Shown: positions 1 through 11,758, counted from the stretch's first letter. The stretch: 64,000 nt of DNA from Ehretia macrophylla (GCA_037974665.1 CM075771.1:5146881-5210880), one strand, 5' to 3'. The notes: generated by a model not told the origin, from the sequence alone. Translations and numbers: made by a program.

Positions 1-24
1 GCAAGCTCGCTACCCCAGTCGTAG

Positions 25-39
25 AGCTCTCAGAGAGCT
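25..39. repeat. Spacer near-palindrome (representative)
   Basis: AGCTCTC and GAGAGCT are perfect 7-bp inverted arms separated by one A. The motif recurs in almost every spacer, about 340 bp upstream of the neighbouring 5S start, often with single-base damage in one arm (for example 12204-12218). It could form a short cruciform or bind a dimeric protein; no function is known to me. Confidence 0.7.
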
Positions 40-259
40 TTGCAACGGTATGCTGTGCGCCGCGTAACTCCTTATGGATCAAAAGTTATGGGCACCGGAG
101 CGAGGGAGACCTGGTCACAAACCCTACGCCCTCGGTTTGCGGGCCCGGCCTCTACGTGAAGCGAAGTTGTCTTGCCCAATGTTCCGTGAGATTCGGTAAT
201 AGAGATTTGGTGGATAAAGTATCTTGGCAACCCTAACCAGGGCAAAAGAAATTGAAAAT

Positions 260-378
260 GGGGTGCAACACGAGGACTTCCCAGGGGGTCACCCATCCTA
301 GTACTACTCTCGCCTAAGCACGCTTAACTTCAGAGCTCTGATGGGATCCGGTGCATTAGTGCTGGTATGATCGCACCC
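260..378 (-). rRNA. 5S rRNA gene, unit 1
   Basis: 5S rRNA is the small RNA of the large ribosomal subunit central protuberance, bound by ribosomal proteins uL18 and uL5 and made by RNA polymerase III. The reverse complement reads GGGTGCGATCATACC at the start and GTTGCACCCC at the end, which is the angiosperm 5S pattern. It differs from the majority at core 55, 72 and 76 only. Box C is intact; core 55 falls at the edge of box A. The upstream TATA region is CATAAAGG instead of CATATAGG. The terminator is TTTTCAAT followed by a weaker interrupted T run (GAAAAG context on the + strand). Confidence 0.95.
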
Positions 379-935
379 GTCATGTTGAGGGCACAATTCC
401 TTTATGTGTTAACGGTTCACAATGCCAGCCTAGAGAGATGGCCCATTCGAAAGGCCCAATGGGCTTAACGACAACCCATCCACTTCAACAATGCAGCATC
501 CTCGCAAGACATGATATCGGCACATTGTAGGGCCCTCAGATGTACCGCAAGTCAGGTTGTCGTCCTTTTAACAGCTCACGACGTACGATCAGGGACAGAA
601 AAATAGGGCAAAAGAAGAAAATTGGCCTAAAACTGATGTAAACGTTCAATTTTGGGCTCCAAAAATGGGCAAAGCGAACAAGCTCATTGCCCACGTCGTA
701 GAGCTCTCTAAGAGCTTTGCAACGGTATGCTATACGCCGCGTAGCTTCTTACGGATCAAAAGTTGTGGGCACCGGAGCGACGGAGACCAGGTTACAAACC
801 CTACGCCCTCGGTTTGCGTGCCCGGCCTATACGTGAAGCGAAGTTGTCTTGCCCAATGTTCCGTGGGATTTAGTAATAGAGATTTGGTGGATAAAGTATC
901 TTGGCAACCCTAACAAGGGCAAAAAAAATTGAAAG

Positions 936-1054
936 GGGGTGCAACACGACGACTTCCCATGGGGTCACCAATCCTAGTACTACTCTCGCCCAAACACACT
1001 TAACTTCAGAGTTCTGATGGGATCCGGTGCTTTAGTGCTGGTATGATCGCACCC
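936..1054 (-). rRNA. 5S rRNA gene, unit 2
   Basis: Full-length copy with seven changes (core 14, 24, 34, 58, 62, 72, 95). Core 24 and 34 lie in box C, 58 and 62 in box A, so promoter strength is doubtful. Only three T residues follow the gene before the downstream T8 run. Same type as units 8, 13 and 16. Confidence 0.9.
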
Positions 1055-1611
1055 GTCATGTTGAGGGCAGAATTCCTATATGTGTTAACGGTTCACAGTC
1101 CCAGCCTAGAGAGATGGACCATTCAAAAGGCCCAATGGGCTTAACGACAACCCATCTGCTTCAACAACGCAGCATCCTCGCAAGACGTGATATCGACACG
1201 TTGTAGGGCCCTCTGATGTACAGCGAGTCAGGTTGTCGCCTTTTAACAACTCACGACGTACGATCCTGGACAGAAAAATAGAGCAGAAGAACAAAAGTGG
1301 CAAGAAACTGATGAAAACGTTCGATTTTGGGCTCCAAAAAGGAGCACAGCGAGCAAGCTGGCTGCCCTCGTCGTAGAGCTCTCAGAGAGCTTTGCAACGG
1401 TATGCTGTGCGCCGCGCAATTCCTTACGGATCAAAAGTTATGGGCACCGGAGCGACGCACACTTGGTCACAAACCCTACGCCCTCAGTTTGCGGGCCCGG
1501 CCTCTACGTGAAGCAAAGTTGTCTTGTCCATTGTTCCGTGGGATTCGGTAATAGAGATTTGGTGGATAAAGTATCTTCGCAACCCTAACTAGGGCAAAAA
1601 AAATAGAAAAG

Positions 1612-1731
1612 GGGGTGCAACACGAGGACTTCCCAAGGGGTCACCCATCCTAAAAATTACTCTCGCCCAAGCACGCTTAACTTCCGAGTTCTGATGGGAT
1701 CCGGTGCATTAATGCTTGTATGAACGCACCC
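1612..1731 (-). rRNA. 5S rRNA gene, unit 3 (degenerate)
   Basis: 120 bp because TAGTACTACT is replaced by TAAAAATTACT around core 39-48, destroying the usual GTAGTACTA stretch of the RNA near nt 71-80. Further changes at core 24, 72, 99, 104 and 111, and the -1 base is T instead of C on the minus strand. Likely non-functional. Confidence 0.85.
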
Positions 1732-2287
1732 ATCATGTTGAGGCACAATTCATATATGTGTTAACGGTTCACAGTGCCAGCCTATAGAGATGGCCCATTC
1801 AAAAGGCCCAATGGGCTTAACGACAACCCATCCGCTTCAACAACGCAGCATCCTCGCAAGACGTGATATCGACACGTTGTAGGGCCCTTTGATGTACCTC
1901 GAGTCACGTTGTCATCCTTTTTACAGCTCACGACGTACGATCCGCGACAAAAAAATAGGGCAAAAGAAGAAAAGTTTCCTGAAACTGATGAAAACGTTCG
2001 ATTTTGGGCTATAAACATGGGCACAGAGTGCAAGCTAGCTGCCCTCGTTGTAGAGCTCTCAGAGAGCTTTGCAACGGTATGCGGTGCGCCACGTAGCTTC
2101 TTACGGATCAAAATTTATGGGCACCGGAGCGACGGAGACCTGGTCACAAACCCTACGCCCTTGGTTTGCGGGCCCGACCTCTACGTGAAGCGAAGTTGTC
2201 TTGCCCAATGATCTGCGGGATTCAGTAATGGAGATTTGGTGGATAAAGTATCTTGGCAGCACTAACTAGCGCAAAAAAATTGAAAAG

Positions 2288-2406
2288 GGGGTGCAACACG
2301 AGTACTTCCCAGGGGGTCACCCATCCTAGTACTGCTCTCGCCCAAGCACTCTTCACTTCGGAGTTCTGGTGGGATCCAGTGCATTAGTGCTGGTATGATC
2401 TGACCC
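2288..2406 (-). rRNA. 5S rRNA gene, unit 4
   Basis: Full-length, eight changes (core 15, 46, 62, 66, 81, 90, 113, 114). Core 62 and 66 are in box A; 113 and 114 weaken terminal helix I at the RNA 5' end. Confidence 0.88.
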
Positions 2407-2963
2407 GTCATGTTGAGGGCACAATTCCTATATGTGTAACGGTTCACAGTGCTAGCCTAGAGAGATGGCCCATTGAAAAGGCCCAATGGGCTTAATGACA
2501 ACCCATTTGCTTCAACAACGCAGCATCCTCGCAAGACGTGATATCGACACATTGTAGGGCCCCCTGATGTCCCGCGAGTCAGGTTATCGTCATTTTAACA
2601 GCTCACGACGTACAATTCGGGACGGAAAAATAGAGCAAAAGAACAAAAGTGGCCTCAAACTGATGAAAACGTTCGATTTAGGGCACCAAAAAGGGGCACA
2701 GCGAGCAAGCTAGCTGCCCCCGTCATAGAGGTCTCAGAGAGCTTTGTAACTGTAGGCTGTGTGCCGCGTAACTCCCTACAGATCAAAAGTTATGGGCACT
2801 GAAGCGACGCAGACCTGGTCACAAACACTACGCCCTCGGTTTGTGGGCCCAGCCTCTACGTGAAGCGAAGTTGTCTTGCCCAATGTTTCGTGGGATTCGG
2901 TAATAGAGATTTGGTGGATAAAGTATCTTCGTAACCCTAACCAGCGGAAAAAAAATTAAAGAG

Positions 2964-3082
2964 GGGATGCAACACGAGTACTTCCAAGGGGGTCACCCAT
3001 CCTAGTACTACTCGCGCCCAAGCACGCTTAACTTCGGAGTTCCGATGGGATCCGGTGCATTAGTGCTGGTATGATTGCACCC
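2964..3082 (-). rRNA. 5S rRNA gene, unit 5
   Basis: Six changes (core 3, 15, 22, 50, 79, 112). Core 50 is in the IE and 22 at the edge of box C. The first downstream T run is broken (TCTTTAAT), leaving the T8 tract as terminator. One G is missing in the upstream GAGGGCAC stretch. Confidence 0.88.
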
Positions 3083-3639
3083 GTCATGTTGAGGCACAAT
3101 TCCTATATGTGTTAACGGTTCACAGTGCCAGCCTAGAGAGATGGCCCATTCAAAAGGCCCAATGGGCTTAACGATAACCCATCCGCTTCAACAATGCAGC
3201 ATCTTCGTAAGACGTGATATCGACACATTGGAGGGCCCTCTGATGTACCTCGAGTCAGGTTCTCGTCCTTTTAACAACTCACAACGTACGATCTGGGACG
3301 AAAAAATAGGGCTAAAGAAGAAAAGTGCCCAGAAACTGATGAAAACGTTCGATTTTGGGCTCCAAAAATGGGTACAGCGAGCAAGCTTGCTGCCCCCGTG
3401 GTAGAGCTCTCAGAGAGCTTTGCAACGGTATGATGTGCACCGCGTAACTCCTTACGGATCAAAAGTTATGGGCACCGGAGCGACGGAGACCTGGTCACAA
3501 ACCCTACGCCCTCAGTTTGCGGGACCGGCCTCTACGTGAAGTGAAGTTGTCTTGCCCAATTTTCTGTGGGATTCGGTCATAGAGATTTGGTGGATAAAGT
3601 ATCTTGGCAACCCTAACCAGGGCAAAAAAAATTGTAAAG

Positions 3640-3758
3640 GGGGTACAACACGAGGACTTCCCATGGGGATACCCATCCTAGTACTACTCTCGCCCAAGCA
3701 CGCTTAACATCGCAGTTTTGATGGGATCCGGTGCATTAGCGTTGGTATGATCGCAACC
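3640..3758 (-). rRNA. 5S rRNA gene, unit 6
   Basis: Ten changes (core 5, 24, 29, 30, 69, 73, 78, 100, 102, 116). Three of them fall in box C, so probably a weak or dead copy. Shares the GCAACC start with units 9, 11 and 14. Confidence 0.87.
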
Positions 3759-4314
3759 GTCATGTTGAGGGCACAATTCCTATATGTGTTAACGGTTCAC
3801 AGTGCCAGCCTAGAGAGATGGCCCATTCAAAAGGCCCAATGGGCTTAACGACAACACATCCGCTTCAACAACGCAGCATCCTCGTAAGACGTGATATCGA
3901 CACGTTGTAGGGCACTCTGATGTACCGCAAGTCAGGTTGTCGTCCTTTTAACAGCTCACGACGTACGATCCAGGACGAAGAAAAAGGGAAAAGAAGAAAA
4001 GTTTCCTGAAACTAATGAAAATGTTCAATTTTGGACTCCAAAAATGGGCACAGAGAGCAAGCTCGCTGCCCCCGTCGTAGAGCTCTCATAGAGCTTTGTA
4101 ACGGTATGCTGTGCGCCGCGTAACTCCTTACGGATCAAAAGTTATGGGCACCGGAGCGACGGAGACCTGGTCACAAACCTTACGCCCTCGGTTTGCGGGC
4201 ACGGCCTCTACGTGAAGCGAAGTTGTTTTGCCCAATGTTCCGTGAGATTTGGTAATAGAGATTTGGTGGATAAAGTATCTTGGCAACCCTAACCAGGGCA
4301 AAAGAAATTGAAAA

Positions 4315-4433
4315 GGGGTGCAACACGAAGACTTCCCAAGGGGACACCCATCCTAGTACTACTCTCGCCCAAGCACGATTAACTTTGGAGTTCTGATGGG
4401 ATCCGGTGCATTAGTGATGGTATGATCGCACCC
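4315..4433 (-). rRNA. 5S rRNA gene, unit 7
   Basis: Six changes (core 14, 24, 29, 63, 71, 102). The TATA region has the CATAAAGG form seen in units 1, 12 and 15. Confidence 0.9.
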
Positions 4434-4990
4434 GTCATGTTGAGGGCACAATTCCTTTATGTGTTAACGGTTCACAGTGCCAGCCTAGAGAGATGGCCCA
4501 TTCAAAAGGCCCAATGGGCTTAACGACAACCCATCCGCTTCAACAATGCAGCATCCTCGCAAGACATGATATCGACACATTGTACGGCCCTCTGATGTAC
4601 CGCACGTCAGGTTGTCGTCCTTTTAACTGCTCACGACATACGATCAGGGATGGAAACATAGGGCAAAAGAAGAAAAGTGGCCTGAAACTGATGTAAACAT
4701 TCAATTTTGGGCTCCAAAAATGGGCACAGTGAGCAAGCTCACTGCCTACGTCGTAGAACTCTCTAAGAGCTTTTGAACAGTATGCTGTGTACCGCGTAAC
4801 TCCTTACGGATCAAAAGTTATGGGCACCGGAGCGACGGAGACCTGGTCACAAACCCTACTCCTTCGGTTTGTGTGCCCGGCCTCTATGTGAAGCGAAGTT
4901 GTCTTGCCCAATGTTCCGTGGGATTCGGTAATAGAGAGTTGGTGGATAAAGTATCTTGGCAACCCTAACAAGGACAAAAAAAATTGAAAG

Positions 4991-5109
4991 GGGGTGCAAC
5001 ACGAGGACTTCTCATGGGGTCACCAATCCTAGTACTACTCTCGCCCAAGCACGCTTAACTTCGGAGTTCTGATGGGATCCGGTGCATTAGTGCTGGTATG
5101 ATCACACCC
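4991..5109 (-). rRNA. 5S rRNA gene, unit 8
   Basis: Four changes (core 21, 24, 34, 113), the last a CpG transition. Only TTT before the T8 backup terminator, as in units 2 and 16. Confidence 0.92.
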
Positions 5110-5667
5110 GTCATGTTGAGGGCACATTTCCTATATGTCTTAACGGTTCACAGTCCCAGCCTAGAGTGTTGGCCTATTTAAAATGCCCAATGGGCTTAAC
5201 GACAACCCATCTGCTTCAACAGCGCAGCATCCTTGCAAGACGTGATATCGACACGTTGTAGGGCCCTCTGCTGTACCGCGAGTTAGGTTGTCGTCCTTTT
5301 AACAACTCACGACGTATGACCCGGGACCGAAAAATAGAGCAAAAGAACAAAAGTAGCCTGAAACTGACGAAAACGTTCGAATTTGGGCTCCAAAAAGGAG
5401 CACAGCGAGAATGCTCGCTGCCCCCGTCGTAGAGCTCTTAGAGAACTTTGCAACAGTATGCTGTGTGCCGCGTAACTCCTTGCAGATCAAAAGTTATAGG
5501 CACCGGAGCAACGAAGACTTGGTGACAAAGCCTACGCCCTCGGTTCGCTGGCCCGGCCTCTACGTGAAGCGAAGTTGTCTTGCCCAATGTTCCGTGGGAT
5601 TCGGTAATAGAGATTTGGTGGATAAAGTATCTTCGCAACCCTAACCAGGGCAAAAAAAATTGAAAAG

Positions 5668-5786
5668 GGGGTACAACACGAGGACTACCCATGGGGACAG
5701 CCATCCTAGTACTACTCTCGCCCAAGCATGCTTAACTTCGGTGTTCTGATGGGATCCGGTTCATTAGTGCTGGTATGATCGCAACC
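5668..5786 (-). rRNA. 5S rRNA gene, unit 9
   Basis: Nine changes (core 5, 19, 24, 29, 32, 61, 74, 93, 116), three in box C and one in box A. Close to units 11 and 14. Confidence 0.87.
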
Positions 5787-6344
5787 GTCATGTTGAGGGC
5801 ACGATTCCTATATGTGTTAACGGTTCACAGTGCCAACCTGGAGAGATGGCCCATTCAAAAGGCCCAATGGGCTTAACGACAACCCATCCGCTTCAACGAC
5901 GCAACATCCTCTCAAGATGTGACATCGACATGATGTAGGGCCCACTAATGTACCGCGAATCAGGTTGTCGTCCTTTTAACAGCTCACGACGTACGATCCG
6001 GGATGAAAAAACAGGTCAAAAGAAGAAAAATGGCATGAAACAGATGAACATGTTCGATTTTGGGCTCCAAAAATGGGCACAGGGAGCAAGCTTGCTACCC
6101 CCACTGTAGAGCTCTCAGAGAGCTTTGCAACGGTATGCTGTGCGCTGCGTAACTCCTTACGGATGAAAAGTTATGGGCACCGCAGCGACGGAGACCTGGT
6201 CACATACCCTACGCCCTCAGTTTGCGGGCCCGGCCTCTACATGAAGCGAAATTGTCTTTCCCAATGTTCTGTGGGATTCGGTAATAGAGATTTGGTGGAT
6301 AAAGTATCTTGGCAACCCTAACCAGGGCAAAAAAAATTGAAAAG

Positions 6345-6463
6345 GGGGTGCAACACGAGTACTTCCCAGGGGGTCACCCATCCTAGTACTACTCTCACCC
6401 AAGCACGTTTAACTTCGGAGTTCTGATGGGATCCGGTGCATTAGTGCTGGTATGATCGCACCC
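6345..6463 (-). rRNA. 5S rRNA gene, unit 10
   Basis: Near-majority copy with three changes (core 15, 52, 63). Core 52 is a G-to-A at the CpG of the IE. Box C is intact. Confidence 0.95.
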
Positions 6464-7020
6464 GTCATGTTGAGGGCACAATTCCTATATGTGTTAACAG
6501 TTCACAGTGCCAGCCTGGAGAGATGGCCCATTCAAAAGGCCCAATGGGCTTAACGACAACCCATCCACTTCAACAACGCAGCATCGTCTCAAGACGTGAT
6601 ATCGACACAATGTAGGGCCTTCTAATGTACCGCGAGTCAGGTTGTCATCCTTTTAACAGCTCACGACATATGATCCGGGACAGAAAAACAGGGCAAAGGA
6701 AGAAAAGTGGCATGAAATAGAGGAAAACGTTTAATTTTGGGCTCCAAAAATGGGCACATCGAGCATGCTAGCTACCCTCGTCGTCGAGCTCTCAGAGAGC
6801 TCTGAACAGTATACTGTGTGCCACGTAACTCCTTGCAGATCAAAAGTTATAGGCACCGGAGCAACGAAGACTTGGTCACAAATCCTACGCCCTCGGTTCG
6901 CTGGCCCGGCCACTACGTGAAGCGAAGTTGTCTTGCCCAATGTTCCGTGGGATTCGATAATAGAGATTTGGTGGATAAAGTATCTTGGCAACCCTAACCA
7001 GGGCAAAAAAAATTGAAAAT

Positions 7021-7139
7021 GGGGTGCAACACGAGGACTTCCCATGGGGACACCCATCCTAGTACTACTCTCGCCCAAGCATGCTTAACTTTGTGGTTCT
7101 GATGGGATCCGGTGCATTAGTGCTGGTATGATCGCAACC
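7021..7139 (-). rRNA. 5S rRNA gene, unit 11
   Basis: Seven changes (core 24, 29, 61, 71, 73, 74, 116). The cluster at 71-74 alters the RNA around nt 45-48, just outside box A. Confidence 0.9.
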
Positions 7140-7697
7140 GTCATGTTGAGGGCACGATTCCTATATGTGTTAACGGTTCACAGTGCCAGCCTGGAGAGAT
7201 GGCCCATTCAAAAGGCCCAACGGGCTTAACGACAACCCATCCGCTTCAACAACGCAGCATCCTCTCAAGACGTGATATCGACCCGATGTAGGGCCCTCTA
7301 ATGTACCGCGAGTCAGGTTGTTGTCCTTTTAATAGCTCACGACGTACGATCCGGGATGGAAAAACTGGGCAAAAGAAGAAAAGTGGCATGAAATAGATGA
7401 AAACGTTCTATTTTGGGCTCCAAAAATGGGCACAGCGAGCAAGCTCGCTGCCCCCGTCGTAGAGCTCTCAGAGAGCTTTGCAACGGTATGTTGTGCGCTG
7501 CGTAACTCCTTACGGATCAAAAGTTATGGGCACCGCAGCAACGGAGATCTGGTCACAAACCCTACGCCCTCGATTTGCGGGCCCGGCCTCTACATGAAGC
7601 GAAGTTGTCTTGCCCAATGTTCCGTGGGATTCGATAATAGAGATTCGGTGGATAAAGTATCTTGGCAACCCTAACTAGGGCAAAAAAAATTGAAAAG

Positions 7698-7816
7698 GGG
7701 GTACAACACGAGGACTTCCCAGGGGGTCACCCATCCTAGTACTACTCTCGCCCAAGCACGCTTAACTTCGGAGTTCTGATGGGATCCGGTGCATTAGTGT
7801 TGGCATGATCGCACCC
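7698..7816 (-). rRNA. 5S rRNA gene, unit 12
   Basis: Near-majority: three changes (core 5, 102, 106), none in the internal control boxes. The upstream TATA is the CATAAAGG variant, so promoter rather than gene body is the likely weak point. Confidence 0.95.
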
Positions 7817-8374
7817 GTCATGTTGAGGGCACAATTCCTTTATGTGTTAACGGCTCACAGTGGCAGCCTAGAGAGATGGCCAATTCAAAAGGCCCAATAG
7901 GCTTAACGACAACCCATCCGCTTCAACAATGTAGCATCCTCGCAAGACATGATATCGACACATTGTAGGGCCCTCTGATGTTCTGCAAGTCAGGTTGTCA
8001 TCCTTTTAACAACTCACGACGTACGATTAGGGACATAAAAATATGGCAAAAGAAGAAAAATGGCCTGAAACTGATGTAAACGTTCAATTTTGGGCTCAAA
8101 AAATGGGCACAGCGAGCAAGCTTGTTGCCCACGTCGTAGAACTCTCTGAGAGCTTGGCAACGGTATGCTGTGTGCCGCGTAACTCCTTACGGATAAAAAA
8201 GTTATGGGCACCGGAGCGACGGAGGCCTGGTCACAAACCCTACGCCCTCAGTTTGCGGGCCCGGCCACTATGTGAAGCGAAGTTGTCTTGCCCAAAGTTC
8301 TGTGGGATTCGGTAATAGAGATTTGGTGGATAAAGTATCTTGGCAACCCTAACAAGGACAAAAAAAATTGAAAG

Positions 8375-8493
8375 AGGGTGCAACACGAGGACTTCTCATG
8401 GGGTCACCAATCATAGTACTACTCTCGCCAAAGCACGCTTAACTTCGGAGTTCTGATGGGATCCGGTGCATTAGTGCTGGTATGATCGCACCC
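8375..8493 (-). rRNA. 5S rRNA gene, unit 13
   Basis: Five changes (core 21, 24, 34, 38, 55); 24, 34 and 38 lie in box C. The terminal C run is interrupted (CCCTCTTTC), leaving T8 as the terminator. Confidence 0.9.
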
Positions 8494-9050
8494 GTCATGT
8501 TCAGGGCACAATTCCTATATGTGTTAGCGGTTCACAGTCCCAGCCTAGAGAGTTAGCCCATTCAAAAGGCCCAATGGGCTTAACGACAACCCTTCTGCTT
8601 CAACAACGCAGCTTCCTCGCAAGACGTGATATTGACACGTTGTAGGGCCCTCAGATGTACCGCGAGTCAGGTTGTCATCCTTTTAACAACTCACGACGTA
8701 CGACCCAGGACGGAAAAAGAGAGCAAAAGAACAGAAATAGCCTGAAACTGATGAAAACATTCAATTTTGGGCTCAAAAAAGGGGCACAACGAGCATGCTA
8801 GCTGCCCCCGTCGTAGAGCACTCAAAGAGCTTTGCAACGGTATGCTATGCGCCGCGTTACTCCTTGCAGATCAAAAGTTATGGGCACCGGAGCAACGAAG
8901 ACTTGGTCACAAACCCTACGCCCTCGGTTCGCTAGCCCGGCCTCTACGTGAAGCGAAGTTGTCTTGCCCAATGTTCCGTGGGATTCGGTAATAGAGATTT
9001 GGTGGATAAAGTATCTTGGCAACCCTAACCAGGGCAAAAAAAATTGAAAA

Positions 9051-9169
9051 GGGGTGCAACACGAGGACTTCCCATGGGGACACCCATCCTAGTACTACTC
9101 TCGCCCAAGCATGCTTAACTTCGGAGTTCTGATGGGATCCGGTGCATTAGTGCTGGTATGATCGCAACC
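9051..9169 (-). rRNA. 5S rRNA gene, unit 14
   Basis: Four changes (core 24, 29, 61, 116), all shared with unit 11, so the two are recent relatives three units apart. Confidence 0.92.
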
Positions 9170-9727
9170 GTCATGCTGAGGGCACAATTCCTATATGTGT
9201 TAACGGTTCACAATGCCAGCCTAGAGAGATGGCCCATTCAAAAGGCCCAATGGGCTTAACGATAACCCATCCACTTCAACAACGCAGCATCCTCGCAAGA
9301 CGTGATATCGACACGTTGTAGGGCCCTCTGATGTCCCGCGAGTCAGGTGGTTGTGCTTTTAATAGCTCACGACATACGATCCGAGGCGGAAAAGTAGAGC
9401 AAAATAACAAAAGTAGCATGAAACTGATGAAAACGTTCAATTTTGGGATCCAAAAACAAGCACATTGAGCAAGCTAGCTGCCCCCGTCGTAGAGCTCTCA
9501 GAAAGCTTTACAACTATATGTTGTGCACCGCGTAACTCCTTACGGATCAAAAGTTATGGGTATCGGAGCAACGGAGACCTAGTCACAAACCCTACGCCCT
9601 CGGTTTGCGGGCCCGGCCTCTACGTGAAGCAAAGTTGTCTTGCCCAATGTTCCGTGAGATTCGGTAATAGAGATTTTGTGGATAAAGTATCTTGGCAACC
9701 CTAACCAGGGCAAAAGAAATTGAAAAG

Positions 9728-9846
9728 GGGGTGCAACAAGAGGACTTCGTAGGGAGTAACCCATCCTTGTACTACTCTCGCCCGAGCTCGCTTAACTTCG
9801 TAGTTCTGATGGGATCCGGTGCATTAGTGCGGGTTTGATCACACCT
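9728..9846 (-). rRNA. 5S rRNA gene, unit 15 (degenerate)
   Basis: Thirteen changes (core 11, 21, 22, 27, 30, 40, 56, 60, 73, 103, 107, 113, 118), hitting box C, box A and helix I. Among the most decayed full-length copies here; probably a pseudogene. Confidence 0.83.
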
Positions 9847-10403
9847 GTCATGTTGAGGGCACAATTCCTTTATGTGTTAACGGTTCACAGTGCCAGCCCA
9901 GAGAGATGGCCCATTCAAAAGGCCCAATGGGCTTAACGACAACCCATCCGCTTCAACAATGCAGCATCTTCTCAAAACATCATATCGACACATTGTAGGG
10001 CCCTCTGATGTACCGCAAGTCAGGTTGTCGTCCTTTTAACAGCTCACGACATACGATCATGGACGAAAAAATAGGGCAAAAGAAGAAAAGTGGCCTGAAA
10101 CTGATGTAAACATTCAATTTTGGGCTTCAAAAATGGACAAAGCGAGCAAGCTCGCTGCCCACGTCGTAGAGCTCTCTAAGAGCTTTGCAACGGTATACTA
10201 TGCACTACGTAACTCCGTACGGATGAAAAGTTATGGACACCGGAGCGACGGAGACCTGGTCACAAACCCTACGCCCTCGGTTAGCGGGCCCGGCCTTTAC
10301 GTGAAGCGCAGTTGTCCTGCCCAATGTTCCATGGGATTCGATAATAGATATTTGGTGGATAAAGTATCTTGGCAACCCTAACAAGGGCAAAAAAAATTGA
10401 AAG

Positions 10404-10522
10404 GGGGTGCAACACGAGGACTTCCCATGGGGTCACCAATCCTAGTACTACTCTCGCCCAAGCACGCTTAACTTCGGAGTTCTGATGGGATCCGGTGCAT
10501 TAGTGCTGGTATGATCGCGCCT
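10404..10522 (-). rRNA. 5S rRNA gene, unit 16
   Basis: Four changes (core 24, 34, 115, 118). Core 118 changes the first transcribed base from G to A. Only TTT before the T8 run. Confidence 0.92.
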
Positions 10523-11079
10523 GTCATGTTGAGGGCATAATTCCTATATGTGTTAACGGTTCACAGCCCCAGCCTAGAGAGATGGCCCATTCAAAAGGCC
10601 CAATGGGCTTAACGACAACCCATCCGCTTCAACGACGCAGCATCCTCGCAAGAGTTGATATCGACACGTTGTAGGGCCCCCTAATGTACCGCGAGTCAGG
10701 TTGTCGTCCTTTTAACAGCTCACGACGTACGATCTGGGACGAAAAAATAGAGCAAAAGAACAAAAGTGGCCTGAAACTAATGAAAACGTTCGATTTTGGT
10801 ACCAAAAATGGGCAAAACGAGCAAGCTGGATATCCTCGTCGTAGAGCTCTCAGAGAGCTTTGCAACGGTATGCTGTGCGCCGCGTAACTCCTTATGGATC
10901 AAAAGTTATGGGCACCGGAGCAACGGAGACCTGGTCACAAACCCTACGCCCTCGGTTTGCTGGCTCGGCCTCTACACGAAGCGAAGTTGTCTTGCCCAAT
11001 GTTCCGTGGGATTCGGTAATAGAGATTTGGTGGATAAAGTATCTTGGCAACCCGACCCAGGGCAAAAAAAATCGAGAAA

Positions 11080-11198
11080 GGGGTGCAACACGAGGACTTC
11101 CCAGGGGGTCACCCATCCTAGTACTACTCTCACCCAAGCACGCTTAACTTTGGAGTTCTGATGGGATCCGGTGCATTAGTGCTAGTATGATCGCACCC
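11080..11198 (-). rRNA. 5S rRNA gene, unit 17
   Basis: Near-majority: three changes (core 52, 71, 104), with box A and box C intact. Its promoter is fully typical (see 11199-11226). The first T run is TTTCTC, so termination would rely on T8. Confidence 0.95.
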
Positions 11199-11226
11199 GT
11201 CATGTTGAGGGCACAATTCCTATATG
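11199..11226 (-). promoter_or_regulatory. 5S upstream promoter (representative)
   Basis: On the minus strand the start at 11198 is preceded by C at -1 (11199), GC at -14/-13 (11211-11212) and CATATA at -28 to -23 (11221-11226). A TATA-like box near -28, a GC pair near -12 and C at -1 are the established upstream elements of plant 5S genes. The same layout precedes nearly every copy, with local variants noted in individual entries. Confidence 0.85.
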
Positions 11227-11259
11227 TGTTAACGGTTCACATTGCCAACCTAGAGAGAT

Positions 11260-11285
11260 GGCCCATTCAAAAGGCCCAATGGGCT
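11260..11285. promoter_or_regulatory. Site II-like TGGGCC/TGGGCT cluster (representative)
   Basis: GGCCCA at 11260-11265 and 11273-11278 (TGGGCC on the minus strand) and TGGGCT at 11280-11285, about 62-87 bp upstream of the 5S start. GCCCATT and AATGGGC also form a 7-bp inverted repeat. TGGGCY is the Site II motif bound by TCP factors in plant ribosomal-protein and other growth-linked promoters. The motif is kept in nearly all units; a role in 5S transcription is inference. Confidence 0.5.
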
Positions 11286-11758
11286 TAACGACAACCCATC
11301 CGCTTCAACAACTCAGCATTCTCGCAAGACGTGATATCGACACGTTGTAGGGCCCTCTGATGTACCGCGAGTTAGGTTGTCATCCTTTTAACAGCTCACG
11401 ACGTACGATCCGGGACGGAAAAACAGGGCAAAAGAATAAAAGTGTCTTGAAACGTATGAAAACGTTTGATTTTGGGCTCCAAAAATAGGCACATTGAGCA
11501 AGCTCGCTGCCCCCGTCGTAGAGCTCTTAGAGAGCTTTGCAACGGTATGTTGTGCGCCGCGTAACTCCTTACGGATAAAAAGTTATGGGCACCGGAGCAA
11601 CGCAGACCTGGTGACAAAACCCTACGCCCTCGATTTGCGGGCCCGACCTCTACGTGAAGCGAAGTTGTCTTGCCCAATGTTCAGTGGGATTCGGTAATAG
11701 AGATTTGGCGGATAAAGTATCTTGGCAACCCTAACTAGGGCAAAAAAAAATTGAAAAG

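Noticed and set aside
3271..3462. Minus-strand spacer frames of about 63 codons (MIRKELRGA type)
   Set aside because: Spacer shadows with no protein family similarity I recognise and inconsistent preservation among units.
10892..11137. Minus-strand frames starting inside the 5S gene (MGESSTRMGDPLGSPRVAP)
   Set aside because: They begin in the 5S rRNA gene itself and run into the terminator and spacer, so they are shadows of the RNA gene.
11222..11260. A tRNA or second small-RNA gene in the spacer
   Set aside because: I found no paired A and B boxes with tRNA-like folding on either strand; GGGATTCGGTAAT is only a weak B-box resemblance.
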